DNA from: an uncultured Oscillospiraceae bacterium | GTDB taxonomy: Bacteria; Bacillota; Clostridia; Oscillospirales; Acutalibacteraceae | DNA: 15,639 bases | Direction of reading: 5' to 3' | Assembly (NCBI GenBank): GCA_900543795.1 | Contig: UQSH01000042.1 | Location: 1 to 15,639 of the forward strand | Shown here: positions 9,260 through 15,289 of the stretch, in pieces | Layout: the number at the start of each line of letters is the position of its first letter | How positions within the stretch are numbered: the stretch's first letter is position 1 | Made by a program: the position numbers and the translations under genes | The notes under the pieces: generated by a model | The model's database searches: none | What the model saw: only the letters and a program-made list of their open reading frames with translations | What the model was told of the DNA's origin: nothing

Positions 9260-10216
9260 TTATTCTCCCAAAACGAGCGAGCACTCACTCGGCAGTCCGA
9301 ATGCAATGTTCATACATTCTATTGCCGCACCCGATGCGCCCTTTCCCAAATTATCAAATCTTGAGGTTATAACAAATCTGTCGCTGTTGCCGTTAACCTC
9401 AATTTCCATATCGTCTCTGCCTTCAAAATTGTTTGCGCCAATCATATTTTCTGTGTAGCCCTCAGGGCGCATCTTAACAAATTTGTTTTCCGAATAATGC
9501 TCTGCAAGTATTTCTCTCACATCATTAATTGTGAAATTCTTTTCAAGCATCTCGGAAAAAAGCGGAATGCTGACAACCATACCGCATTTGTAGTCGCATA
9601 TCATAGGCGAAAAAACAGGCTCCTTATTAAGAGCACTTATCGCTTTCATTTCTTTAAGGTGCTTGTGGTTTTGAGTCAGCGCATAAAGCCTCGGAGAATC
9701 AAGCTCCGTGTCTCTCTCTGCGTCCTCATATTGAGCGATGGCCTTGTTTCCTGCACCGCTGTAGCCTGAAACCGCAAAGCAGTTTAGGGGAGTCGATGGG
9801 CTTAAAACACCGTGCATAACAAGCGGTGCGGCTATTGAATTAAACCCGCTTGCATAGCAGCCGGGGTTTGCTATAAGCTGATTGCTCTCGATTTTTTTAT
9901 AAAGCGCTTCGGAAAGCTCGGGAAATCCGTAAGCCCATTCGGCAAGCGTTCTGTGAGCCGTTGAAGCGTCAATAATCTTCGTTTTTTTGTTGTCCTTATC
10001 AAGTAATGCAACTGCCTCTCTTGCTGCGTCGTCAGGAAGGCAAAGAAATGTAACGTCGCTTTCGTTGATGAATTTTTTTATTTCAGCCGTGTCCTTTCTC
10101 TTGCTGTCCTCAATTTGAAGAAGCTCAATATCGTCTCTTTCGGCAAGCCTTTCGTGAATTCTCAGTCCCGTTGTTCCTGCATGGCCGTCTATGAATACTT
10201 TTATCATTTTATACAT
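9260..10216 (-). CDS. argC: N-acetyl-gamma-glutamyl-phosphate reductase, type 2
   Basis: ArgC reduces N-acetylglutamyl phosphate to the semialdehyde with NADPH. The N-terminal VFIDGHAGTTGLRIHERL and the length of 310-320 residues mark the shorter type 2 ArgC family rather than the 340-residue form. The thioester-forming cysteine is C120 in NPGCYASGF. SGYSGAGNK at 150-158 and TQNHKHLKEM are further family motifs. It is the first gene of the operon. Two starts are possible: the ATG at 10216, only 2 nt after GGAG, and the ATG at 10207, which gives the family-like MIKVFIDGHAG but has 11 nt spacing. The 10207 start may be the true one. Confidence 0.95.
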   Translation of the reverse strand: MYKMIKVFIDGHAGTTGLRIHERLAERDDIELLQIEDSKRKDTAEIKKFINESDVTFLCLPDDAAREAVALLDKDNKKTKIIDASTAHRTLAEWAYGFPELSEALYKKIESNQLIANPGCYASGFNSIAAPLVMHGVLSPSTPLNCFAVSGYSGAGNKAIAQYEDAERDTELDSPRLYALTQNHKHLKEMKAISALNKEPVFSPMICDYKCGMVVSIPLFSEMLEKNFTINDVREILAEHYSENKFVKMRPEGYTENMIGANNFEGRDDMEIEVNGNSDRFVITSRFDNLGKGASGAAIECMNIAFGLPSECSLVLGE

Positions 10217-10248
10217 TTCTCCATAATGTTAAATTATAATTCTTTTCT

Positions 10249-10276
10249 ATTATATACTTGCATTTATAAATGTCAA
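10249..10276 (-). promoter_or_regulatory. Sigma-A-type promoter of the arg operon
   Basis: On the minus strand TTGACA (10276-10271) and TATAAT (10254-10249) are separated by 16 bp, a perfect match to both hexamers. Transcription would start near 10242, leaving a short leader of 26-35 nt before argC. That leaves no room for an attenuator or T-box, so control is more likely at the operator level. Confidence 0.85.
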
Positions 10277-10326
10277 TAGAAAATAGGAAAAAGTTATAAA
10301 AATACATAAAACTGTATAAATATACA
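10261..10326 (-). promoter_or_regulatory. Candidate ARG boxes (ArgR/AhrC operators) upstream of and inside the arg promoter
   Basis: TGTATA-2 nt-TATACA at 10313-10326 is a palindrome with 6-bp arms. A weaker similar site, TGTATTTTTATAAC on the minus strand (10306-10293), has its centre 20 bp away. A third, fully palindromic CATTTATAAATG (10261-10272) lies between and over the -35 and -10 elements. ARG boxes are AT-rich imperfect palindromes, often in tandem about two helical turns apart, so ArgR-type repression is likely. No argR gene is in the window. Confidence 0.6.
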
Positions 10327-10400
10327 TTATAGTCCAAACGCACCATATTATCCGAAAAATTCTTTTCCGTCTGTTTTTATGTACTCATTGCTTCAAAGCG

Positions 10401-10429
10401 TTGACAAATTGCTTTTTCTTCTCTAATCT
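10401..10429 (+). promoter_or_regulatory. Possible promoter of the lysis cassette
   Basis: TTGACA (10401-10406) is a perfect -35 element. With a 17-bp spacer the -10 would be TAATCT (10424-10429), a weak match. TCTAAT (10422-10427) is an alternative with 15 bp spacing. It lies 40 nt before the first lysis gene and diverges from the arg promoter. The stretch 10327-10400 holds no other recognisable feature. Confidence 0.4.
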
Positions 10430-10467
10430 TTGAAAATGCCTCAGAAAAAGTATAAGGAGTTGATATT

Positions 10468-10686
10468 ATTTCGGAAAATATTTTGGTTGCCGTTATATCA
10501 CTTATCGGCACCTGTGCCGGCTCATTCGCAGGTATTGTTGCTTCGTCAAAGCTAACAAGCTATCGCTTGAAAAAGCTTGAAGAAAAGGTTGATAAGCATA
10601 ATAGCTTTGCAGAACGAATACCTGTTATTAATGAGCAAATTAAGGTCATCAATCATAGAATAGAAGATATAGAGAGATCTTTTTAA
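10468..10686 (+). CDS. Small phage-type TM plus coiled-coil protein (XhlA/holin-accessory-like), probable ATT start
   Basis: The predicted protein has 72 residues: one N-terminal membrane segment (about 4-25, SENILVAVISLIGTC...) then a charged heptad-like helix (about 33-70) ending VINHRIEDIE. Small proteins of this design commonly precede holin and endolysin genes in phages of Firmicutes, with a role in or near lysis; the exact function is unknown to me. The frame has no ATG or GTG near its beginning. AAGGAG (10454-10459) sits 8 nt before ATT (10468), and the residues after this ATT look like a normal N-terminus for such a protein. A TTG at 10483 would remove part of the membrane segment and has no ribosome binding site. 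The frame is otherwise intact, so ATT is the best start. Confidence 0.65.
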   Translation: MSENILVAVISLIGTCAGSFAGIVASSKLTSYRLKKLEEKVDKHNSFAERIPVINEQIKVINHRIEDIERSF

Positions 10687-10706
10687 TATTTAAAGGAGGA
10701 TTTTTT

Positions 10707-10898
10707 ATGAAGGAAACAATTAAAGAAAGATTAAAAAGCCCTGTTGTTTGGGCTGCGGTTATCGCTCAGATATGCGCCATTGTTTCAATTTTTGCTCCCT
10801 CGCAGAGCGAAACGGTAAAGTCAATAGCTGTTTGTATTATTGAAATTTTAACGCTTTTTGGGATTTTGAATAATCCCTGTGATAAAAGCAGCTTTTAG
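10707..10898 (+). CDS. Phage holin, phi-LC3-like
   Basis: This 63-residue protein has two hydrophobic segments (about 13-30 and 36-54) and a basic N-terminus (MKETIKERLKS). It ends FGILNNPCDKSSF, close to the conserved tail GILNNPTD found in the phi-LC3 type holin family. Holins open the cytoplasmic membrane so that endolysin reaches the wall. A strong AAAGGAGG lies about 7 nt before the ATG. It starts 20 nt after the preceding small gene and ends 10 nt before the endolysin, so the three form one transcription unit. Confidence 0.82.
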   Translation: MKETIKERLKSPVVWAAVIAQICAIVSIFAPSQSETVKSIAVCIIEILTLFGILNNPCDKSSF

Positions 10899-10908
10899 GC
10901 GGTGAAAT

Positions 10909-11805
10909 ATGTATTTAAATGAATTTTTCAGCCTTTATAACGGTAAAAAGCTCGATGTTGATAATGCGGGAAGCGCAACAAATAAGTATCAGTGCGTTGA
11001 TGTTGTAAAGGCATATTGCAATAAGGTTTTCGGTGTTCCCGTTTCTAAAATGAGTGGCTACGGAGACGCTTGGGAGTATTATGACAGATTTTCCGAAAAA
11101 ACCGCAATAACACCGTATTTTAATAAAATTGCTTATTCCTCGGGGATGAAAATTCAGGCAGGAGATATTGTTTGCTGGGATAAAAGCATTAACAAATCGG
11201 GCGCAGGTCATGTTGCGGTTGCAACGGGAAGAAATTCCGCCTCCGGCTTTGAAAGCTTTGATCAAAACTATCCGTCGGGATCTCCTTGCGGTTATGTTAA
11301 TCATACCTATTATAAGGTTAAAGGTGTTCTTCGGCCAAAAGATTATTCAAGGGTTGTTAAGCCGGGTAATTCGCAAAGCTATCCTCAGCCTGCTCCGTGG
11401 AAAAACGGCAAAACAAAGGAAAAGGTTTATAAGGAAAACAGTCTTAAAAATGAAATAGGCTTTCTCTCGGCAGGGGAAGCAGCTGATTGTTACAGTAAGG
11501 CGGGAAACAGCTATCTTGTTGTTTATAAAATAGACGGAACCTCCGATTATAAGGCAGGCTTTGTTAAGTATTCGGGCGGTGTTTCCTATGCTCCTCCCGA
11601 AAGTAAAGCCTATCAAAACGGCTCAACACAGGAAACTGTTTATGCAGACACGGCAAAGCGAACAAGGGTTGGAACGCTTGATAAATATGAGAAATGCTAT
11701 TGCCTCGGAAAAATCAACGGTATGTATCTCGTGCTTTATTATGTAACGGGCTCAAATGTTCAAAAATGCGGCTTCGTTGAGTATTCGGGCGGCATAAGGG
11801 ATTGA
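10909..11805 (+). CDS. CHAP-domain endolysin with two C-terminal SH3-like repeats
   Basis: The 298-residue protein has no signal peptide, as expected for a holin-dependent endolysin. The N-terminal CHAP domain (about 1-145) has the catalytic cysteine C29 in YQCVDVV and the histidine H101 in GAGHVAVATG, followed by FESFDQNYP. CHAP enzymes act as amidases or endopeptidases on peptidoglycan. After a Pro/Ser linker come two related repeats of about 62 residues (164-225 and 235-296). Each has an NG(K/S)T-x-E-x-VY opening and a GFV(K/E)YSGG end, and they are probably cell-wall binding. GGCGGTG serves as ribosome binding site. It is followed by a long hairpin. Family identity is sure; substrate bond and wall ligand are not visible. 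Confidence 0.88.
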   Translation: MYLNEFFSLYNGKKLDVDNAGSATNKYQCVDVVKAYCNKVFGVPVSKMSGYGDAWEYYDRFSEKTAITPYFNKIAYSSGMKIQAGDIVCWDKSINKSGAGHVAVATGRNSASGFESFDQNYPSGSPCGYVNHTYYKVKGVLRPKDYSRVVKPGNSQSYPQPAPWKNGKTKEKVYKENSLKNEIGFLSAGEAADCYSKAGNSYLVVYKIDGTSDYKAGFVKYSGGVSYAPPESKAYQNGSTQETVYADTAKRTRVGTLDKYEKCYCLGKINGMYLVLYYVTGSNVQKCGFVEYSGGIRD

Positions 11806-11837
11806 TAAGAGAATAAAAAAGTAATCTAAACAAAAAA

Positions 11838-11917
11838 ACGGATAAGGCGTAAACCTAAAAAGGTAAAGGGGCGGCTTTGCCTTTTTAACGCTTTATCCGT
11901 CAATTTTATATTTTTTC
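11838..11917 (+). terminator. Long compound hairpin after the lysis genes
   Basis: The outer arms 11838-11850 and 11888-11900 (ACGGATAAGGCGT / ACGCTTTATCCGT) pair with one G-U. Six unpaired bases (51-56) face one on the other side. Inner arms 11857-11868 and 11875-11886 (AAAAAGGTAAAG / CTTTGCCTTTTT) pair with one G-U around a GGGCGG loop. A T-rich run follows (11901-11917). It probably ends the lysis transcript and insulates the tRNA promoter. It is longer than a simple intrinsic terminator. Confidence 0.65.
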
Positions 11918-11928
11918 TTAAATGATTC

Positions 11929-11957
11929 TTGACAATTAGCCGAAAATTTCATATAAT
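11929..11957 (+). promoter_or_regulatory. Promoter of the tRNA-Asp/tRNA-Thr operon
   Basis: TTGACA (11929-11934) and TATAAT (11952-11957) with exactly 17 bp between them match the sigma-A consensus fully. The predicted start is about 10 nt before the tRNA-Asp gene. Confidence 0.88.
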
Positions 11958-11974
11958 ACCACTTGCAGCAACAC

Positions 11975-12051
11975 GGCCCGGTAGTTCAGCTGGTTAGAAC
12001 GCCTGCCTGTCACGCAGGAGGTCGACGGTTCGAGTCCGTTCCGGGTCGCCA
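11975..12051 (+). tRNA. tRNA-Asp (anticodon GTC)
   Basis: The cloverleaf is complete. The acceptor GGCCCGG pairs with CCGGGTC, the anticodon stem CCTGC/GCAGG carries loop CTGTCAC (anticodon GTC), the T loop is TTCGAGT, and discriminator G and an encoded CCA follow. The length is 77 nt with CCA. Confidence 0.97.
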
Positions 12052-12058
12052 GTAATAT

Positions 12059-12134
<76 letters not shown>

Positions 12135-12170
12135 ACAAAAAGAGATACCTATTCGGGTATCTCTTTTTGT
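12135..12170 (+). terminator. Terminator of the tRNA operon
   Basis: A perfect 15-bp stem (12135-12149 with 12156-12170, ACAAAAAGAGATACC / GGTATCTCTTTTTGT) has a TATTCG loop. The T-run lies within the descending arm. It begins directly after the CCA end of tRNA-Thr. Confidence 0.88.
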
Positions 12171-12185
12171 TATATTGTTATGTAA

Positions 12186-12206
12186 GCGGACTTGAAACGA
12201 CCTCCA
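12186..12206 (-). other. Inverted relic of a tRNA 3' half
   Basis: GCGGACTTGAA (12186-12196) is the exact reverse complement of tRNA-Thr T-arm bases, and GACCTC just beyond matches the bases before the T stem after a 3-nt gap. Read on the minus strand it gives GGAGGTCG then TTTCAAGTCCGC, like the variable loop plus T arm of the neighbouring tRNAs. No acceptor or anticodon arm accompanies it, so it is a fragment and not a gene. Confidence 0.5.
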
Positions 12207-12228
12207 AATTTATATTTTTTAAGACTAT

Positions 12229-12265
12229 AAAAAAAAGCTTCGGAGGTCGTCTCCGAAGCTTTTTT
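12229..12265 (-). terminator. Intrinsic terminator of gdhA
   Basis: The stem is 12231-12245 with 12251-12265 (AAAAAAGCTTCGGAG on the plus strand), with a 5-nt loop. On the minus strand it ends in a run of eight T. It begins 18 nt after the gdhA stop. The A-tract on the other side could also end transcripts arriving from the tRNA operon. Confidence 0.9.
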
Positions 12266-12282
12266 GTGCAATATGATTTATA

Positions 12283-13629
12283 TCAAACAACGCCCTGTGC
12301 CATCATTGCGTCTGCAACCTTGAGGAAGCCGGCAATGTTTGCTCCGGCAACAAGGTTGCCCTCAACGCCGTATTCCTTCGCAGCCTCGCAGCTGTTTTTA
12401 TAAATGTTTTCCATAATTGATTTAAGCTCTCTGTCAACATCCTCAAAGGTCCAAGCCTGTCTGCCGCTGTTTTGGCTCATTTCAAGAGCAGAGGTTGCAA
12501 CGCCGCCTGCGTTAGTAGCCTTTGCCGGTCCGAAAAGAACTCCTTTTGATTGGAATTCGATAATTGCATCGGGGGTTGACGGCATATTTGCTCCCTCGCA
12601 AACTGCCTTTACGCCGTTTGCAATAAGTGCCTTTGCCGATTCAAGATCAAGCTCATTCTGTGTTGCGCAGGGAAGTGCAATGTCGCATTTAACAGTCCAA
12701 ACACCTTTGCAGCCCTCGTGGTATTCAGCCTCGGGATGAACAGTAACATATTCCTTAATTCTCTTTCTTTCAACCTCTTTAAGTTTCTTGATAAGAGGTA
12801 AGTCTATGCCGTTTTTGTCAACAATATATCCGTTTGAATCGCTCATCGTGATAACCCTTGCGCCAAGCTGGGTTGCTTTCTGGCAAGCGTAAATAGCAAC
12901 ATTTCCCGAGCCGGAAATAGCAACGGTTTTTCCGTTAAACGATGAGCCGTGGTCTTGAAGCATTGCCTCTGTGTAGTAGCAAAGGCCGTAGCCTGTTGCC
13001 TCTGTTCTAACGAGAGAGCCGCCGTAGTTGAGTCCTTTACCTGTAAGAACGCCAACATATTCTGTGCGCAGTCTCTTGTACTGTCCGAAAAGGAAGCCGA
13101 TTTCTCTGCTGCCAACGCCGATATCTCCGGCGGGAACATCTGTGTCAGCACCGATATGCTTTGAAAGCTCTGTCATAAAGCTCTGGCAGAAGCGCATAAC
13201 CTCAATGTCGCTCTTGCCCTTGGGATCAAAGTCAGAGCCGCCCTTCGCACCGCCGATAGGAAGTCCGGTAAGGCTGTTTTTGAAAATCTGCTCAAAGCCG
13301 AGGAATTTAATTATTCCTTCGTAAACAGACGGATGAAAGCGTAAGCCGCCCTTGTAGGGTCCGATAGCGCTGTTAAACTGAATTCTGTATCCTCTGTTTA
13401 CTCTGACAACGCCGTTGTCGTCAATCCACGGAACTCTGAATTTGATAATTCTTTCAGGCTCAACAATGCTTTCAAAAACACCTCTTTTAATATATTCCGG
13501 GTGTCTGTCTGCAACGGGGTCAAGTGATTCAAGAACCTCTTCAACCGCCTGATGAAATTCGGGCTCGTTCGGGTTTCTGTCTATTACCCTCTTCATAAGC
13601 CCTTGAAGATATTCGTTTTTAATACTCAT
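12283..13629 (-). CDS. gdhA: NADP-type glutamate dehydrogenase
   Basis: This enzyme aminates 2-oxoglutarate with ammonium to glutamate, the starting amino acid of the arginine pathway encoded nearby. It has 448 residues, the length of the hexameric small GDH class. Substrate-binding motifs are GPYKGGLRFHP (90-100, K93) and PIGGAKGGSDFDP (124-136, catalytic K129); the catalytic aspartate is D169 in PAGDIGVG. The Rossmann fold opens with ISGSGNVA (238-245). The sequence after it (ITMSDSNG) fits the NADP-linked biosynthetic type better than catabolic NAD enzymes, though cofactor cannot be proven by eye. TAGGAGGG lies 8 nt before the ATG. The gene is monocistronic, with its own promoter, palindrome and terminator. 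Confidence 0.97.
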   Translation of the reverse strand: MSIKNEYLQGLMKRVIDRNPNEPEFHQAVEEVLESLDPVADRHPEYIKRGVFESIVEPERIIKFRVPWIDDNGVVRVNRGYRIQFNSAIGPYKGGLRFHPSVYEGIIKFLGFEQIFKNSLTGLPIGGAKGGSDFDPKGKSDIEVMRFCQSFMTELSKHIGADTDVPAGDIGVGSREIGFLFGQYKRLRTEYVGVLTGKGLNYGGSLVRTEATGYGLCYYTEAMLQDHGSSFNGKTVAISGSGNVAIYACQKATQLGARVITMSDSNGYIVDKNGIDLPLIKKLKEVERKRIKEYVTVHPEAEYHEGCKGVWTVKCDIALPCATQNELDLESAKALIANGVKAVCEGANMPSTPDAIIEFQSKGVLFGPAKATNAGGVATSALEMSQNSGRQAWTFEDVDRELKSIMENIYKNSCEAAKEYGVEGNLVAGANIAGFLKVADAMMAQGVV

Positions 13630-13645
13630 AAGTAAGCCCTCCTAT

Positions 13646-13667
13646 AATAGATTTTTAAAAATCTATT
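13646..13667. promoter_or_regulatory. 22-bp perfect palindrome at the gdhA transcription start (candidate operator)
   Basis: The half-site AATAGATTTTT is followed directly by its exact complement. It covers the predicted start of gdhA transcription (about 13665) and ends about 4 nt before the ribosome binding site. It could be the binding site of a dimeric regulator or form an mRNA hairpin next to the Shine-Dalgarno. A degenerate partial match, AATAGAT then AAAAATC, occurs near 13751-13764. Confidence 0.55.
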
Positions 13668-13671
13668 CAAT

Positions 13672-13708
13672 ATTTTATCACTACTGCAGTTTGTTGACAA
13701 TTAACAAC
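13672..13708 (-). promoter_or_regulatory. gdhA promoter with an imperfect palindrome over its -35
   Basis: On the minus strand TTGTCA (13700-13695), a 17-bp spacer and TAAAAT (13677-13672) form a promoter with five of six matches in each hexamer. The -35 lies within GTTGnnAATTnnCAAC (13693-13708), a possible second regulator site. Confidence 0.65.
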
Positions 13709-13816
13709 TTTTTAAAAATTAATATTCGTTTTTTTAAAATTTATATACAAAATAGATAAAAAATCGCAGAATATTTGTGAGCAGCAGTTCACATTTTGGA
13801 TAATGTTTGTTCATTT

Positions 13817-13843
13817 TTGTTGAAAAGAAAAAGCCGTTATAAT
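13817..13843 (+). promoter_or_regulatory. Possible promoter of the PHP-domain gene
   Basis: TATAAT (13838-13843) is a perfect -10, 39 nt before the ATG. The best -35 is TTGTTG (13817-13822) with a short 15-bp spacer. It diverges from the gdhA promoter. Confidence 0.5.
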
Positions 13844-13882
13844 ATAATTAAAATCAGAATTTAGCTTTTTCGGCGGTGTATT

Positions 13883-14668
13883 ATGAACAACTTACGAGAT
13901 TTACATATTCATATTGAAGGAGGGGAGTACTCTCTTGAATGGATAGATAGGTTTGTCAGTCAGGCGGTTAAAATGAATTTGAGCGAGATTAATCTGCTTG
14001 AGCACAGCGTCAGAATTAAAGAATTTCACAAAACCTTTGCAGATGCCGAAGGGTATAATTCTTATCAGCGTCAATGGATGGCTGAAAAAAGGAAATCCGC
14101 CAAAAGCCTTGATGAATATATCGGGCTGATTGAAAAGGTAAAAAGCAGGGAATACCCGGTAAAAGTAAGCTTTGGGCTTGAAATCTGTTGGTTTGAGCAG
14201 TACAAAGAGGATATAGCTCAGTTGGCAAAATCATATCCCTTTGATTATATTTTAGGCTCTGTCCATTGGATAGATAATTGGACCTTTAATCAGCGTAAAT
14301 ATCAGTGGAAGGGCAGAAATATTAATCAAATATATAAAAGATATTTTGAGTTGCAGGAAAGCCTTGTTGAAAGCGGAATTTTTTATGCTTGCGCTCATCC
14401 CGATTTGATTATGTGCCATTCGCTTTATCCCGATTTTGATTTAGCAGAGGCGTATCGAAGCCTTTGCAGAAAAGCAAAGGAAAATTCTGTTGCGCTTGAG
14501 CTTAATTCGGCAAGGGGAAAAAGCCTTGGAATTAACGAGAAATTTTTTAATATTGCCGTCAGTGAGGGGGTTGCCTTTACGGTAGGATCAGACGCCCATT
14601 CTCCGCAGGATACGGGAAAAGGAATTAAAGAAATATATAAAAGAATTAACTCTCAAAAAGCGGAATAA
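13883..14668 (+). CDS. PHP-domain phosphoesterase, histidinol-phosphatase (HisJ/HisK)-like
   Basis: The 261-residue protein has the metal ligands of the PHP family in order: H8 and H10 in DLHIHIEGG, E40/H41 in NLLEHS, E100 in GLEICW, H128 in GSVHWID, H172 in CAHPDL, and D237/H239 in GSDAHSPQDTG. Such enzymes bind a trinuclear metal centre and remove phosphate. The pattern GSVHWID and the length fit histidinol-phosphate phosphatases, which would give histidinol in histidine synthesis. PHP proteins with other phosphorylated substrates look similar and no his gene is nearby, so I give no symbol. The start is the ATG with GGCGGTG upstream. Its last 23 nt overlap the convergent membrane protein gene. 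Confidence 0.83.
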   Translation: MNNLRDLHIHIEGGEYSLEWIDRFVSQAVKMNLSEINLLEHSVRIKEFHKTFADAEGYNSYQRQWMAEKRKSAKSLDEYIGLIEKVKSREYPVKVSFGLEICWFEQYKEDIAQLAKSYPFDYILGSVHWIDNWTFNQRKYQWKGRNINQIYKRYFELQESLVESGIFYACAHPDLIMCHSLYPDFDLAEAYRSLCRKAKENSVALELNSARGKSLGINEKFFNIAVSEGVAFTVGSDAHSPQDTGKGIKEIYKRINSQKAE

Positions 14669-15149
14669 ACGGCGGAGCAAGGGTAAACAAAATAAATAGG
14701 CAGAAAAGAACAATTAAAAACAGAGCAGAGCAAATCTCTGCATAAAGTGAATGAAGCCGTCTGTTTTTTAAAATAATATAACCTATAAGGAAGGAAACAC
14801 CAACACCGATAATAAATGAAGCAATGTCAACAACAATGCTCTCCTTTCCGCTTGCGCCCGTGAAGGTGTAGTATATAAAAACGGTTGCAAGCATGCCGCT
14901 CAATATTCCTGCGGCTCTTGAAAAGAAAAAGCATTTTTTGCTTTTAAAAACAAAAAATTCTATAATGCTCCAAATAATAAACGGCATATAGAGCAGCTTA
15001 AGGTGCTCCCAAACGCTTTCGTTAACAGGGCAAAGCAGTCCCACAAAAAAGGAATTGTTGCTCCATTCAAAGAAAAAATGCGAAGCTGTTCCCAGCAGGC
15101 AAACAAAAACAAAGCCCAGAAGCTCATATCTGAAAAGCTTTTTATCCAT
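14646..15149 (-). CDS. DUF6512-like integral membrane protein
   Basis: The protein has 167 residues with about five hydrophobic segments: near the N-terminus (ELLGFVFVCLLGTASHFFF), around LLYMPFIIWSIIEFF, AAGILSGMLATVFIYY, ASFIIGVGVSFLIGYIIL, and the C-terminal FLIVLFCLFILFTLAPP. The motif PVNESVWEHLKLL between segments 1 and 2 is the recognisable signature of small uncharacterised membrane proteins that I assign to DUF6512. I know no function. I chose the ATG at 15149; a TTG at 15158 lies only 2 nt after GAAGGG. The ATG has the longer spacing of 11 nt. The gene converges on and overlaps the PHP gene. Confidence 0.75.
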   Translation of the reverse strand: MDKKLFRYELLGFVFVCLLGTASHFFFEWSNNSFFVGLLCPVNESVWEHLKLLYMPFIIWSIIEFFVFKSKKCFFFSRAAGILSGMLATVFIYYTFTGASGKESIVVDIASFIIGVGVSFLIGYIILKNRRLHSLYAEICSALFLIVLFCLFILFTLAPPFIPLFES

Positions 15150-15225
15150 AATTTTCAACGCCCTTCTATAAGTTTTGTTACAATTATATTATGAAAATAA
15201 AATCAAAATAATATAACATTTCTTA

Positions 15226-15254
15226 TTGACTTTTAAGAATAATTTTGTTATATT
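15226..15254 (+). promoter_or_regulatory. Promoter of tRNA-Ser
   Basis: TTGACT (15226-15231), a 17-bp spacer and TATATT (15249-15254) form a near-consensus promoter. Transcription would start near 15261, giving a leader of about 63 nt before the tRNA. A second TTGACA at 15295-15300 has no matching -10. Confidence 0.7.
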
Positions 15255-15261
15255 ATTAAAG

Positions 15262-15289
15262 CACCAAACGGTAGATAACCAAACGGTGC
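15262..15289 (+). repeat. Paired ACCAAACGGT repeats in the tRNA-Ser leader
   Basis: ACCAAACGGT occurs at 15263-15272 and 15278-15287. Each copy is itself a small ACC/GGT inverted repeat. The outer bases GCACC/GGTGC can also pair over the whole unit. It lies at the predicted transcript 5' end. Confidence 0.55.

Noticed and set aside
10217..10248. Riboswitch, attenuator or T-box in the argC leader
   Set aside because: The predicted promoter leaves only about 26-35 nt before argC, too short for such elements.
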